From NCBI RefSeq assembly GCF_004118675.1, contig NZ_SDHZ01000002.1, positions 1,488,001 through 1,552,000 of the forward strand: DNA of 64,000 nucleotides, given 5' to 3'. Position 1 is the stretch's first letter. Each line of letters begins with the position of its first letter. Origin of the DNA: Filimonas effusa (GTDB taxonomy: Bacteria > Bacteroidota > Bacteroidia > Chitinophagales > Chitinophagaceae). The notes beneath the pieces are model-generated. The model ran no database searches. It had not been told where the DNA came from and saw only the letters and a list, made by a program, of their open reading frames with translations. Both the position numbers and the translations under genes were made by a program. Of this stretch, positions 43,331 to 52,573 are shown in pieces.

Positions 43331-44611
43331 TTAAACAACCACGAGCTCATAAAAAGTTTCGGGCACCAGGTATTTTTTTGCCAGTTCCTGCAACTCTTCG
43401 GCTGTTATGCTACGGATTGTTTCGAGGCTATTATAAAAATACGCATCTGTAAGATTATTTAAAACATAATTCTTCCAGCGGCCGATAATCTGGAAAGGCC
43501 CGTCGAGATCGCCAAGAATGCTACCCATCATGTAGTTCCGGACGAGGTCGAGTTCGTCTTTTTCAACAGGCTCGTTAGTCAGGCGCAGCATTTCTTTATA
43601 AACCTCTTCTATAGTAGCTGCACAAACATCGCGCCCGGCTTCTGTGCTTATCATCCAGGCACTTTGATGAATATGGTTCTGAAGATAACTATGAATACCA
43701 TACGTGTATCCTTTATCCTCCCTGATATTGCTCATGAGCCTGGAGCCGAAGAAGCCGCCGAAGATGTTATTGAGCACCTGTACTTTAATGAAATCGGGGT
43801 GGTGTCTGTTAGGGAAAGGTATGGCCATGCGAATAGCGCCCTGCACCCCGTCGTTATCATTAATGATATTGTATTTCTTTTCTGTCGCCGGCGTGCCAGG
43901 GTAGGTAATTACGGGCAGCCCGCTTTGCCTGAAAGGCAGCTGGCCAAAAGCATTGTTCAACTGTTCCTGTAAGTTCGCAGGCAGTTTACCTGCAACAAAC
44001 ATGATGCATTTGCCCTCTGTATAAAACCGTTTATAAAAAGCTTTCAGCTGATCACGTTCCAGCGCATCATAATCCTTTGTAGAAGAATATTTACCATAAG
44101 GATGCTCCAGGCCAAACAGGTATTCATCGATAAGCCTGTTGGCGACAAAATCACATTTCTTGAGATTTACTTCCAGGCGCTGCTTTTGATTCTGCTTATA
44201 AATGGCAAGCTCTTCTTCCGGGATTTCGGCAGAAGTAAAAAGAGCCGCTACTTCAGGCAGCAATACAGGCAGGTGTTTGGTAAGGCAATGTAAAGTAACG
44301 GTAGCTGTTTCGTTATAACAATGACGGTTAAGATAAGCTCCGTAAAACTCAAAATGTTCGTTTATTTCAAATGCCGATTTGGTAGAGGTTCCGTTCTTCA
44401 GCAGAAAATTGGTGGTTGCAGCTACTATATTCTGATCTTCAAAACAATTGCCTGCATAAAATACCCATTCCAGTTGCATTACTTCCTGCGCTCCTGCGTC
44501 AACGGCGTAAACATGAACACCATTGTCGAGTGTAAAATGATCGCAGGCTTTCAATTTCAGGTCGAACTCTACAGCATCGTGTATAGCAGGACTTTTTTTT
44601 CTGTTTATCAT
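43331..44611 (-). CDS. M16 peptidase-family protein, catalytically degenerate subunit
   Basis: 426-residue insulinase-fold protein. The position of the zinc motif HxxEH is replaced (IVAATTNFLLKNGTST), so this is the non-catalytic partner type. The second half keeps the family's R/Y-like substrate region in NIREDKGYTYGIHSYLQ, the pattern of PMPCA/PqqG-type partners. Directly upstream, 19 bases away, lies the catalytic M16 gene; the two probably form a heterodimer like bacterial M16B peptidases. There is no signal peptide on either gene, which suggests cytoplasmic action or an unusual export route. Confidence 0.93.
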   Translation of the reverse strand: MINRKKSPAIHDAVEFDLKLKACDHFTLDNGVHVYAVDAGAQEVMQLEWVFYAGNCFEDQNIVAATTNFLLKNGTSTKSAFEINEHFEFYGAYLNRHCYNETATVTLHCLTKHLPVLLPEVAALFTSAEIPEEELAIYKQNQKQRLEVNLKKCDFVANRLIDEYLFGLEHPYGKYSSTKDYDALERDQLKAFYKRFYTEGKCIMFVAGKLPANLQEQLNNAFGQLPFRQSGLPVITYPGTPATEKKYNIINDNDGVQGAIRMAIPFPNRHHPDFIKVQVLNNIFGGFFGSRLMSNIREDKGYTYGIHSYLQNHIHQSAWMISTEAGRDVCAATIEEVYKEMLRLTNEPVEKDELDLVRNYMMGSILGDLDGPFQIIGRWKNYVLNNLTDAYFYNSLETIRSITAEELQELAKKYLVPETFYELVVV

Positions 44612-44630
44612 ATACTATTCGCGAACAGAC

Positions 44631-45872
44631 TTAATTATTGTTACTGTGATAAAACAGCGTATTGCCATTCTTTTCGTCAAAAATGGTGCGGCTGTACTGT
44701 TGCAGTTCTTCGGCTGTGATGTCCTGGTACCTGCTTAATTCTTTATTCATAAGACTTGCGTCGCCCAGCAGTTCATAAAACGCGAGGCTGTTGGCACGGC
44801 TCATGACCGACATATCTTCGAAAGTGATAATACTTTCTGTTTTGTTCTTCACTTTCTGGAGTTCAGATTCAGCGACCAGCGATTCACAGATCTGTTGTAA
44901 CTGTTCATCCACTGCTTTGGATGCATCTTCGAGTTTTACGCCTTTTACCAGTTTTCCTTCTATCGCCAGTAATCCCGGGTCAATGGTGCCAAAATGGTGG
45001 CATTCGAGATTGCTGAACAGTTTCTGTTCTTTTACGAGCGACTGGTAAAGCCTTGAAGAAGCGCCTCCCCCGAGTACTTCGGTGATGAGGTCGGCGACAT
45101 AATAGCCTCTGTCGAGCCGTCCTTCCATATGCCAGGTGCGGTAGAGTGCATCGAGCGGAACGTTGGCATCAACCTCCAGCCTGCGGCCGGCGGTTTGAAC
45201 CGGCTCCTGGGGGAGCTGGCGAACATATTTTTCGCCCATAGGGATATCGCCAAACCATTTCTCCGCGAGTTTTTTTACCTCTTCTGTTTTCACATTGCCT
45301 GCTACCGAAAGGATAGCGTTAACCGGGCGGTAATGTTTGAAGAAAAACTGCTTTACATCGTCGAGCGTAGCATTTTCTATGTGGCTTAATTCATCGCCTA
45401 TGGTCATCCAGCGGTAGGGATGGGTAGTATAGGAAAGATGACGCAGTTTATGCCCTACGTCGCCATAGGGTTTATTAATATAGTGCTCTTTAAATTCTTC
45501 GCATACCACCTTACGCTGTACATCCAGGCTTTTTTTGCCAAAGGCCAGGCTAAGCATGCGGTCACTTTCGAGCCAGAAAGCGGTTTCCAGGTTCTGGGCC
45601 GGCAGCTGGCAATAGTAATTGGTAAGGTCGTTGGTAGTATAGGCGTTATTCTCCCCTCCTGCCCTTTGCAGCGGTTCGTCGTAGTCGGGAATATTCACAC
45701 TCCCTCCAAACATGAGGTGTTCAAACAAGTGGGCGAAGCCTGTTTTAGCCGGGTTTTCGTCCCTGGCGCCTACGTCGTACATAATATTCACCACAGCCAT
45801 TGGCGTAGAGGTGTCTTCATGTACCAGCACTCTTAAGCCATTATCGAGAACAAAGCGATTATAATTGATCAT
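44631..45872 (-). CDS. M16 family zinc peptidase, catalytic subunit
   Basis: 413-residue insulinase-like metallopeptidase. ATG at 45872 (MINYNRFVLDNGLRVLVHED) is the canonical start; a frame extension to 45896 begins with TTG inside a promoter-like TATTTTGC. The inverted zinc motif HLFEH is at 48-52 with Glu51 as base; the third ligand Glu lies in RKVVCEEFKEHY near 128. The C-terminal half shows GGGASSRLYQSLVKEQ. It forms a pair with the degenerate M16 gene 19 bases downstream. Together they would degrade peptides of 10-40 residues. It is divergent from the 46006 gene. Confidence 0.95.
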   Translation of the reverse strand: MINYNRFVLDNGLRVLVHEDTSTPMAVVNIMYDVGARDENPAKTGFAHLFEHLMFGGSVNIPDYDEPLQRAGGENNAYTTNDLTNYYCQLPAQNLETAFWLESDRMLSLAFGKKSLDVQRKVVCEEFKEHYINKPYGDVGHKLRHLSYTTHPYRWMTIGDELSHIENATLDDVKQFFFKHYRPVNAILSVAGNVKTEEVKKLAEKWFGDIPMGEKYVRQLPQEPVQTAGRRLEVDANVPLDALYRTWHMEGRLDRGYYVADLITEVLGGGASSRLYQSLVKEQKLFSNLECHHFGTIDPGLLAIEGKLVKGVKLEDASKAVDEQLQQICESLVAESELQKVKNKTESIITFEDMSVMSRANSLAFYELLGDASLMNKELSRYQDITAEELQQYSRTIFDEKNGNTLFYHSNNN

Positions 45873-46005
45873 ATTTTTACCAAAAAAGAAGTGCAAAATA
45901 GGAAATATAGCCCACGGGGAACGGGCGTTGTATCAAAGTTTAACAATGTACTGATACTGTGGCATGCTTCCTGTGTAGTATATTGCCGGGAATCAACCTG
46001 TTTCA

Positions 46006-46773
46006 ATGAAAGCAAAACCTTTTTCCGCTATGAAGATCACCATTAACAACAAAGCCATCGTTTCTGCGTTAGTGGCCATCTTTTTCCTGGGCTTACAAAC
46101 CCGGGCGCAACAGCAGGAAAAAGTGCTAACGGGCTTTATTAAAGACAGCATTACGCGTAATATTATTACGAATGCTACCGTTTCGAACCGTAATACACGT
46201 GTTATCGCAGAAGTAAATCCGGCCGGTTTCTTTAAGATCACCGTTCGCCCCGACGATCTGCTTTCGTTTTCGGCCCAGGGTTATAAAACGGATACACTCC
46301 GTTATTTTCTCAATATATCAGATACCATCAATGTTGAGTTGAGGCCTGAACTGTCCGATTCATTGAATGTAACGGTAAAAAGCACCAATTACACGAAATA
46401 CCAGCAGGACAGCATGCTGCGCCGGGCAGAATTCATAGAAGATGCGGGGCCTAAAGGCAAGGCGTTCTCGAAAGCCAATTCCGGGGCGGGCATAGGGCTG
46501 AACCTGGATATCTTTACCAAGAAAAAAGACAAACAGGTAAGAACTAACTACAAAAGGTTTGAAGAAAGAGAGAAAGAACTTTATATTGACTCGCGGTTCA
46601 ACCCCGAAACGGTGCAGTATTATACCCGCCTGAAGGGTGACACCCTGGCTCTTTTTATGCGTGAACACAGGCCTGAATATGAATGGTTGCGCAAACACAC
46701 CAGCACCGAGGATATGATGCTTTACCTGAATGATCACCTGAAGTTATTCAACGCCAGCCGATCCAAAGAGTAG
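46006..46773 (+). CDS. Exported protein with carboxypeptidase-regulatory-like domain
   Basis: 255-residue exported protein I cannot assign to a function. The signal peptide is cleaved at TRAQ; ATG 46006 and ATG 46030 (MKITINNKAIVSALVAIFF) are both possible starts. Residues about 38-105 form a beta-sandwich like CarboxypepD_reg domains (VLTGFIKDSITRNIITNATVSN, GFFKITVRPDDLLSFSAQGYKTDTL). The rest is charged and helical, with IFTKKKDKQVRTNYKRFEEREKELYIDSRF and a C-terminal YEWLRKHTSTEDMMLYLNDHLKLF. It stands alone, divergent from the M16 pair and convergent with the aspartyl protease gene. Confidence 0.75.
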   Translation: MKAKPFSAMKITINNKAIVSALVAIFFLGLQTRAQQQEKVLTGFIKDSITRNIITNATVSNRNTRVIAEVNPAGFFKITVRPDDLLSFSAQGYKTDTLRYFLNISDTINVELRPELSDSLNVTVKSTNYTKYQQDSMLRRAEFIEDAGPKGKAFSKANSGAGIGLNLDIFTKKKDKQVRTNYKRFEEREKELYIDSRFNPETVQYYTRLKGDTLALFMREHRPEYEWLRKHTSTEDMMLYLNDHLKLFNASRSKE

Positions 46774-46797
46774 TGATCCAGGCCCTCCGCCGGCCGT

Positions 46798-48003
46798 TTA
46801 CCTGGGGCGGAGAATATTGCCGATCTTTAGTTTCAGATCATATAACGAGCCTCCGCGTGATACCAGTACCCGGCATGTTGTATTCGCATGCTGCAGTAAC
46901 GATTTGTATGTTTGAATATCTGCTGAAAAGTGATTGTTAATGCTAATGATCTTGTCGCCGGGTAAAAAACCGGCTTTACCGGCAGGAGATCCTTTAACGA
47001 TATCTACAACGGTAATGATATCTTCAATCAGATAGATACTCATTCCGGTATAAGAGTAATCAAAAGCTTCCAGGTAGCTCTGGTTTGGTTTTATGTGAAT
47101 GGTTTGCTCAGCATAGTTGAGCACTACGTTAAACCGGCGCATGATATCATTACCCAGCAAGCCGCCCAGCGAAGGATAAGAGGTGACATTAAAATCGTCA
47201 TCGAAAATATAGACCGGCACCCGCCGGAACCGGTAAGGTCCTATTTTCAGTTCCTTAATAAAGGTAATCTCCATACTTTTTTTACCGCCCAATCCTTCAG
47301 CCTGGGTTGGTAATAGTTGCCGTTTGGGCGACAACAGCCCGCTGTCGCGTATAAAACTTCGGGAAAAAAGCATGCACAGTCCTGCGCCGGTATCCAGGTA
47401 GTATTTTGCCGTTATCTTTTTCGCATCTTTTGTTGTAACGGGTTGAAAAGGCAAAGCGGAGAAACCGGGTTTAAGAAAGTATCCCCCTCCCGGATAGGGG
47501 AAATCGCCATTGGAATATACTTCGAGCTGGTGAACATCGTAGTTCAGGTAAACGATATACCGCCTGAGAAAGGCATAACCCATGATGCCGTCTATCCGCA
47601 AGCCATAGGTGCTGGTAAGCAGGTCGTAGTTATTAATATGGAAATCCAGGCTGTCTACCGTCAGGCCCGGGAGGTGCAGACGGTGGTTGTATGCAAAATT
47701 CACTTTGCGCGATCCTGCAATACCCCTGATAGTACGTTCAGAGGCGACAGAAGTTATCTTCATTTCTTCGGCGGTAAGTGAGTCCAGGGAAATGCCGCCC
47801 GACCCGGTGTCGAAAACAAAATTCAGGGAATCGGGATGTCCGTCGATAGTGGCCCGGATGATAATGATGCCACCGGTGAGCATTTTAAACGGGAAATGGG
47901 TCAGCAGCTTTGCCCGGGGAGGTTCAAAAGCAACGGCTGCCCACGCTTTGTGGAAAGCGCCGAAGAAAACAGGAAATAAAGCAATTACCGCCAGCAACTT
48001 CAT
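46798..48003 (-). CDS. Exported retropepsin-like aspartyl protease with PDZ domain
   Basis: 401-residue protein from ATG 48003, chosen because it opens a signal peptide (MKLLAVIALFPVFFGAFHKAWA). Two aspartyl protease halves are visible: NFVFDTGSGGISL at about residue 64 and KYYLDTGAGLCMLFS at about 200. A C-terminal PDZ domain covers about 320-395 (ITVVDIVKGSPAGKAGFLPGDKIISINNH). Both catalytic Asp motifs are present, so activity is likely. Such single-chain aspartyl proteases with PDZ domains are widespread in Bacteroidota with unknown substrates. It is divergent from mqnC, with 141 bases between starts. Confidence 0.9.
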   Translation of the reverse strand: MKLLAVIALFPVFFGAFHKAWAAVAFEPPRAKLLTHFPFKMLTGGIIIIRATIDGHPDSLNFVFDTGSGGISLDSLTAEEMKITSVASERTIRGIAGSRKVNFAYNHRLHLPGLTVDSLDFHINNYDLLTSTYGLRIDGIMGYAFLRRYIVYLNYDVHQLEVYSNGDFPYPGGGYFLKPGFSALPFQPVTTKDAKKITAKYYLDTGAGLCMLFSRSFIRDSGLLSPKRQLLPTQAEGLGGKKSMEITFIKELKIGPYRFRRVPVYIFDDDFNVTSYPSLGGLLGNDIMRRFNVVLNYAEQTIHIKPNQSYLEAFDYSYTGMSIYLIEDIITVVDIVKGSPAGKAGFLPGDKIISINNHFSADIQTYKSLLQHANTTCRVLVSRGGSLYDLKLKIGNILRPR

Positions 48004-48115
48004 ATAAGAAACTTTGCATAACATATGGCCAATCTGCCATAAGTTACGTTGGTTTAGGTGCCAAACCAAGCCATTGCTGTAATTATTTGTTGTTTTCCAT
48101 GCAAGAGCATTGTAG

Positions 48116-48123
48116 TACCTTTG
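48116..48123 (+). promoter_or_regulatory. -7 element upstream of mqnC
   Basis: TACCTTTG (TAnnTTTG) ends 21 bases before the ATG at 48145, with a TTG at 48090-48092. It favours this ATG over the longer open frame from 48058. Confidence 0.5.
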
Positions 48124-48144
48124 ACGTCTACACAACGGAGCAAG

Positions 48145-49269
48145 ATGAATTTAGATGGATTGTACCAGAAGGCGCTGGATTTTGAGTTTTTAAGCATTGA
48201 GGAAGGTATGTTCCTGTTTACACATGCCCCTCTTACAGAACTCATGTTCGTTGCCGATGAGCTGCGGAAAAAACAGGTTCCTCATGGCAGGGTTACCTGG
48301 CAGATCGACCGTAACGTAAATACGACGAACGTATGTACTGCCAACTGCAAGTTTTGTAATTTCTACCGTATTCCCGGTCATAGCGAGGCTTATATCACCG
48401 ATATAGAAACCTATAAGAAAAAGATAAGTGAAACGCTGCGGTTTGGCGGCGACCAGCTGTTATTACAGGGCGGCCACCATCCCAAGCTGGGCTTAAGCTT
48501 TTATACCGATCTGTTCAGGGAGCTGAAGACCTTGTTCCCGGATATCAAGCTTCATACGCTTGGCCCACCCGAGGTAGCGCATATCTGCAAGCTTGAAAAA
48601 ATGAGCCACCATGATGTGCTGAAAGCGCTGAAAGAAGCCGGTATGGATTCACTTCCCGGTGCGGGCGCTGAAATACTGATAGACCGGGTACGCCGCCTCA
48701 TCAGCAAAGGCAAATGCGGATCGGACGAATGGCTGGCCATCATGCACGAAGCCCATAAGCTTGATATCACCACCAGCGCCACCATGATGTTTGGTCATGT
48801 GGAAACCCTGGAAGAGCGTTTTATTCACCTGGCCCGTATCAGGGAAGTGCAGGCAATGAAACCTGAGTCGGCCAAAGGATTCCTGGCATTTATACCCTGG
48901 ACATTCCAGGATGTAGATACACTGCTTGCGCGGATCCGTGGGGTGCACAATCTTACTACTCCCGACGAGTATATCCGCATGATCGCCATGAGCCGCATCA
49001 TGCTTCCCAACGTAAAGAATGTGCAGGCAAGCTGGTTAACGGTAGGCAAACAAACTGCGCAGATCTGCCTTCATGCCGGCGCCAACGACTGGGGCAGTAT
49101 TATGATCGAGGAAAACGTGGTAAGTGCTGCCGGGGCTCCTCACAGGTTCACCTACAGAACCATGCAGGAAGCCATCAAAGAAGCCGGATTTCAGCCTCAA
49201 CTGCGCAACCAGCAGTATGAGTGGCGCGAGATCCCGCAGGCCATTGTTGAGCAGGTAATCGATTATTAA
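48145..49269 (+). CDS. mqnC: Cyclic dehypoxanthinyl futalosine synthase (radical SAM)
   Basis: Radical SAM enzyme of the futalosine route to menaquinone; it cyclises dehypoxanthine futalosine. The 4Fe-4S site is CTANCKFCNFY (CxxxCxxC) at about residues 65-75, then LLLQGGHHPKLGLSFY, GAGAEILIDRVRRLISKGK and AGANDWGSIMIEENVVSAAGA, the last diagnostic for MqnC rather than MqnE. Length 374 is normal. A promoter-like TACCTTTG precedes the start and a strong terminator follows, so it is a single-gene unit. No other mqn genes are in this window. Confidence 0.93.
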   Translation: MNLDGLYQKALDFEFLSIEEGMFLFTHAPLTELMFVADELRKKQVPHGRVTWQIDRNVNTTNVCTANCKFCNFYRIPGHSEAYITDIETYKKKISETLRFGGDQLLLQGGHHPKLGLSFYTDLFRELKTLFPDIKLHTLGPPEVAHICKLEKMSHHDVLKALKEAGMDSLPGAGAEILIDRVRRLISKGKCGSDEWLAIMHEAHKLDITTSATMMFGHVETLEERFIHLARIREVQAMKPESAKGFLAFIPWTFQDVDTLLARIRGVHNLTTPDEYIRMIAMSRIMLPNVKNVQASWLTVGKQTAQICLHAGANDWGSIMIEENVVSAAGAPHRFTYRTMQEAIKEAGFQPQLRNQQYEWREIPQAIVEQVIDY

Positions 49270-49297
49270 ATGCATTACAAATAGCCGATAGGCGCTT

Positions 49298-49338
49298 AAA
49301 ACTGCCCTCCCTTTACCAGGAGAGGGCAGTTTTTTTTC
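49298..49338 (+). terminator. Terminator after mqnC
   Basis: AAAACTGCCCTC pairs with GAGGGCAGTTTT around a small CCT/AGG inner stem, followed by T8. It lies 29 bases after the mqnC stop. Confidence 0.9.
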
Positions 49339-49440
49339 GGAAAACCAAAGCTGTCAGCAGCGTATAGGATAAGCGAACAAAATCAGGTGATTCATGCGGG
49401 AGGGATGGGCTACAGGATTAGCGGCATTGCATACCTGTTT

Positions 49441-50139
49441 TCAGAGCGTGTTTATTACAAAGCGGTACCCCACTCCTTTTATTGTTATTATTTCGAGCGA
49501 GGGGTCGTTTTTGAGATAGGAGCGCAACCTGGTAATGTATACATCGAGGTTCCTGCTGTTAAAGAAAGAGTCGTTGCCCCAGAATTCGTTTAAGATGGTG
49601 CGGCGGTCGATAATAGTGCTGCGATGCTGCCACAGGAATTTCAACAGTTCGCTTTCGCGGTAGGATAATCTCCTTTCTCCCTCTTCACCCATCAGGACCT
49701 GGCGTTGCAGGAAAAAACGGTATTTTCCCAATGAAATAAGATCTGTACGGCCGGGAGGTTCCGGCGCCTGATTTCTTCCCTGCATAAGGTTTTCAATCCG
49801 TACAATAAGCTCTTCCATGCTAAAAGGCTTTCGGACATAGTCGTTACCGCCCAGCTTAAAGCCTTTTACCACGTCTTCGGTTTGCACTTTGGCCGTGAGG
49901 AAAATGATGGGGACATTGCGGTTTGAAGAGCGGATGACTTCTGCCAGTTCAAAGCCGTTTAAACCCGGCAACATTACATCGAGAACACAGATATCGGGCA
50001 GCTCGCGCTGGAAAGTACGCCACGCCATGTTGCCATCTGTTTCCATGGTAACCTGGAAGCCCCTGCTTTCCAATGTTTCCTTTACAATTTTTCCCAGGAA
50101 CAATTCGTCTTCTACATATAATACTTTAATGCTACTCAT
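49441..50139 (-). CDS. OmpR-family response regulator
   Basis: 232-residue two-component regulator. The receiver domain (1-120) has the acidic pair in YVEDE, the phosphorylated Asp in ICVLDVMLPGLNGFEL, Thr in FLTAK and Lys in YVRKPFS. The C-terminal winged helix (about 130-230) includes LSYRESELLKFLWQHRSTIIDRRTILNEFWG, RNLDVYITRLRSYLKNDP and GVGYRFVI. Its ATG overlaps the stop of the upstream kinase gene by 8 bases, so the two are translationally coupled. A perfect 10-bp direct repeat upstream of the divergent GLPGLI gene is its likely DNA target. Confidence 0.96.
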   Translation of the reverse strand: MSSIKVLYVEDELFLGKIVKETLESRGFQVTMETDGNMAWRTFQRELPDICVLDVMLPGLNGFELAEVIRSSNRNVPIIFLTAKVQTEDVVKGFKLGGNDYVRKPFSMEELIVRIENLMQGRNQAPEPPGRTDLISLGKYRFFLQRQVLMGEEGERRLSYRESELLKFLWQHRSTIIDRRTILNEFWGNDSFFNSRNLDVYITRLRSYLKNDPSLEIITIKGVGYRFVINTL

Positions 50140-51622
50140 GATCCAGGGGAAGTTTTACTGTAAATGTACTGCCTTTGCCCTCTTCACTCGTTACGGTAAC
50201 AGAGCCCTTATGCAAGCTTATAATATGCGCTACATAACTTAACCCCAGGCCATATCCCCGTGTCTGGTGCCGGTCGTTATAAGGTATGCGAAAGAACTTT
50301 TCAAAGATCTTCTGCGTATACACCGGGGCAATCCCTATTCCATTATCTGCTACTTCGAGGTACACGGAATCCTGCTGTTTAAACAGGCTAATATTAATAA
50401 CAGGATGTCCGGGGCTGTATTTAATGGCATTATCGAGCAGGTTATAGACCACACTTGTCAGGTGCATTTTATCGGCATAAACCGCAGGCAGATCGTCGCT
50501 GCATTTCACCTGAACCGAAGCATTTGCTTTTTCCAGTTGCAGTTTCATACCGGTTAGCACATCATGCACCAGTGTCGCCATATCAACGGGAGCGGGTTGT
50601 AATGCAACAGCCCTATTCTCAAACATCGAGAGTCGCAATACCTTGTCGATAAGCAGGTTCAGCCTTTGCAGTTCTACTGCCGAGATATCGAGATATTCCC
50701 GGGTGCGCTCCGTATCTTCCAGCACATTAAAATTACGCAGGGCCTCTATGGCTACATTCACTGTTGCCACTGGTGTTTTAAGTTCGTGTGTGATGTTGCT
50801 GATGAATTCATTTTTCATGTCGGCAAGGCGGCGTTGAACCAGCATATTCCTATATAAAAAAATAAACGAAACAGTAGTAATGCCCAATAACAGTAATGAA
50901 AAGAGAAAGGGTTGCAGCAGTTGTTTTGCGATATAAGGAAAGGGATTGTCAAACACGGCATAGTATGCCCAGGGTGCATTGAATCCCGACATAGCAAAAC
51001 GGGTGACCAACCCGGCGCCTGTTATCTGTGGAACAGAGTCCATAGCTGCTCTTCTGTTATGTAATGTTGTTCGTTTAAGGATAAACCCAAGACCGATATG
51101 ATCCTGCTGTAATAGATGCAGGTAACGTGGTTCCAGTTTCCGCAAGGGGATAGAATCGTCGACCTTTTTTAGTGCTTCCAGCAGTTTCTTTACATCCTGG
51201 GAGTCTCTTCCACCGTGTGATTTACTATTTTCAGAAAGACTATCTATCATATGGGCGATGGCCATGTTAATGACAGGCGGGGGTGGAAGGTCGTCGCGTT
51301 CATGAAAATGCATTCTGAAGTTTCCGCCGGCCGATGTTCTTTGTTTAAGCAGGCTGTCGAGCCCGGCTTCTTTGCCTGTGGATATTGCAAATGCTATTCT
51401 TCTTTTGCCGGGGGCAGCCGAATCGTTAAAAGACAGGTGTAGGCCCTTCATACGTTCGGCCTGCACCTGTTGCACGGCTTCCCTGAGCAACAGGTCTGTT
51501 TTACGTTGCAGGGTGTTGTATTCCGTTTTATATTGTTGCGTAAGCCAATAGCACAGGAAACCCGCAATCAGCAATAGCGTTGCCGACATCAATAACCTCG
51601 ATAAATACAGCCTGTTGATCAT
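50132..51622 (-). CDS. Sensor histidine kinase
   Basis: 496-residue membrane kinase from ATG 51622 (MINRLYLSRLLMSATLLLIAGFL); the frame extension to 51643 is not needed. The first helix is at about 10-27, then a periplasmic sensor domain of about 215 residues with no recognised fold, and a second helix around 245-265 (PFLFSLLLLGITTVSFIFLY). The phosphoacceptor box is FISNITHELKTPVATVN, the N box YNLLDNAIKYS, and the ATP lid DNGIGI and GYGLGLSYV. It overlaps the response regulator by 8 bases. Divergent from the GLPGLI gene. The periplasmic domain suggests it senses an envelope or extracytoplasmic signal. Confidence 0.95.
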   Translation of the reverse strand: MINRLYLSRLLMSATLLLIAGFLCYWLTQQYKTEYNTLQRKTDLLLREAVQQVQAERMKGLHLSFNDSAAPGKRRIAFAISTGKEAGLDSLLKQRTSAGGNFRMHFHERDDLPPPPVINMAIAHMIDSLSENSKSHGGRDSQDVKKLLEALKKVDDSIPLRKLEPRYLHLLQQDHIGLGFILKRTTLHNRRAAMDSVPQITGAGLVTRFAMSGFNAPWAYYAVFDNPFPYIAKQLLQPFLFSLLLLGITTVSFIFLYRNMLVQRRLADMKNEFISNITHELKTPVATVNVAIEALRNFNVLEDTERTREYLDISAVELQRLNLLIDKVLRLSMFENRAVALQPAPVDMATLVHDVLTGMKLQLEKANASVQVKCSDDLPAVYADKMHLTSVVYNLLDNAIKYSPGHPVINISLFKQQDSVYLEVADNGIGIAPVYTQKIFEKFFRIPYNDRHQTRGYGLGLSYVAHIISLHKGSVTVTSEEGKGSTFTVKLPLDHE

Positions 51623-51674
51623 ACACGTGCCATAAGTATACAAATGTACATATTAGCCTGCGGGAGGGCGGGGC

Positions 51675-51694
51675 ATTAACCTTAATTAACCTTA
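51675..51694. promoter_or_regulatory. Direct repeat, candidate OmpR-type binding site
   Basis: ATTAACCTTA occurs twice in perfect tandem (51675-51684 and 51685-51694), a spacing of one helical turn. A third partial copy TTAACAATA starts at 51707. It sits between the kinase gene and the GLPGLI gene, upstream of the latter's TAGATTTG element. This layout is usual for OmpR/PhoB-type regulators that bind head to tail. Confidence 0.55.
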
Positions 51695-51723
51695 TAGCAG
51701 GAATGCTTAACAATACCTCAGGT

Positions 51724-51731
51724 TAGATTTG
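51724..51731 (+). promoter_or_regulatory. -7 element upstream of GLPGLI gene
   Basis: TAGATTTG (TAnnTTTG) 20 bases before the ATG at 51752. No upstream TTG is at the usual distance, which would fit a promoter that needs an activator bound at 51675-51715. Confidence 0.45.
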
Positions 51732-51751
51732 GAGGGAATAAATAACGTATT

Positions 51752-52558
51752 ATGAAACGAATCCTACTATCGGCATGTGGGCTGGCTCTGGCTGGTATTA
51801 CGATGGCGCAGGTAAAAGAAGGCACCGTTGTATATGAGCGCAAGATGAATATTCACAGGCGGATCAAAGATGAGCAGATGAAAGCGATGATCCCTGAATT
51901 CCGGACCGACAAGCAACAACTGCTTTTCAATGACAGTACTTCGGTATATAAAGCTGTTCCCGATGATACGGCTCCTGATCCATTTGCAGGCGGTGGCCGT
52001 GGGGGTGGCGGGTTTGGTGGCCCGGGCGGCGGTGGTGGTGGCTTTGGAGGTCCTGGCGGCGGAGGTGGCCAGCGAATGGGCCCTCCACCGGGTATGGGAT
52101 CGCAGAACAGGATACTGTTTATCAACTACAACAACCAGCTTATCACAGAACAAACCGAACTGGGTGAGAAAACTTACCTGATCAAAGATACACTGCACCA
52201 GCAGCCCTGGAAACTAACCGACGAGACCAAACAGATATTGAACTATACCTGCAAAAAGGCTACTATGACCAATGCCAATGGGCAAAACCTGGTAGCCTGG
52301 TATACGGAAGCCATCACCCTTCCTGCCGGACCCGAATCTTTTAACGGGTTACCCGGCCTGGTATTACAGCTTGACATCAACGACGGCGAACTATTATATA
52401 CTGCACAGGAAATAAGTAAGGAAGCAGATAAGAAGGCATTAAAGGCGCCTTCGAAAGGTAAAGCTATTACCCGCGCTGAATACAAGGAAAAAATAGACGA
52501 AATGTTCAAGAACCGCGGACAAGGAGGAGGAGGACGTACTATTCTCATCGCTCCTTAA
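51752..52558 (+). CDS. GLPGLI family exported protein with Gly-rich insert
   Basis: 268-residue exported protein. The signal is MKRILLSACGLALAGITMAQ. The family motif is SFNGLPGLVLQLDINDGE near residue 200, preceded by KQILNYTCKKATM and LVAWYTEAITLPAGPE. A Gly-rich low-complexity stretch at about 75-118 (FAGGGRGGGGFGGPG and similar, ending in RMGPPPGMG) interrupts the domain. GLPGLI proteins are Bacteroidota-specific, often found with TonB-type outer-membrane proteins and two-component systems; their function is unknown. It is divergent from the kinase gene and convergent with the outer-membrane protein gene 15 bases away. Confidence 0.9.
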   Translation: MKRILLSACGLALAGITMAQVKEGTVVYERKMNIHRRIKDEQMKAMIPEFRTDKQQLLFNDSTSVYKAVPDDTAPDPFAGGGRGGGGFGGPGGGGGGFGGPGGGGGQRMGPPPGMGSQNRILFINYNNQLITEQTELGEKTYLIKDTLHQQPWKLTDETKQILNYTCKKATMTNANGQNLVAWYTEAITLPAGPESFNGLPGLVLQLDINDGELLYTAQEISKEADKKALKAPSKGKAITRAEYKEKIDEMFKNRGQGGGGRTILIAP

Positions 52559-52573
52559 ATTTTATCCCCCCAA

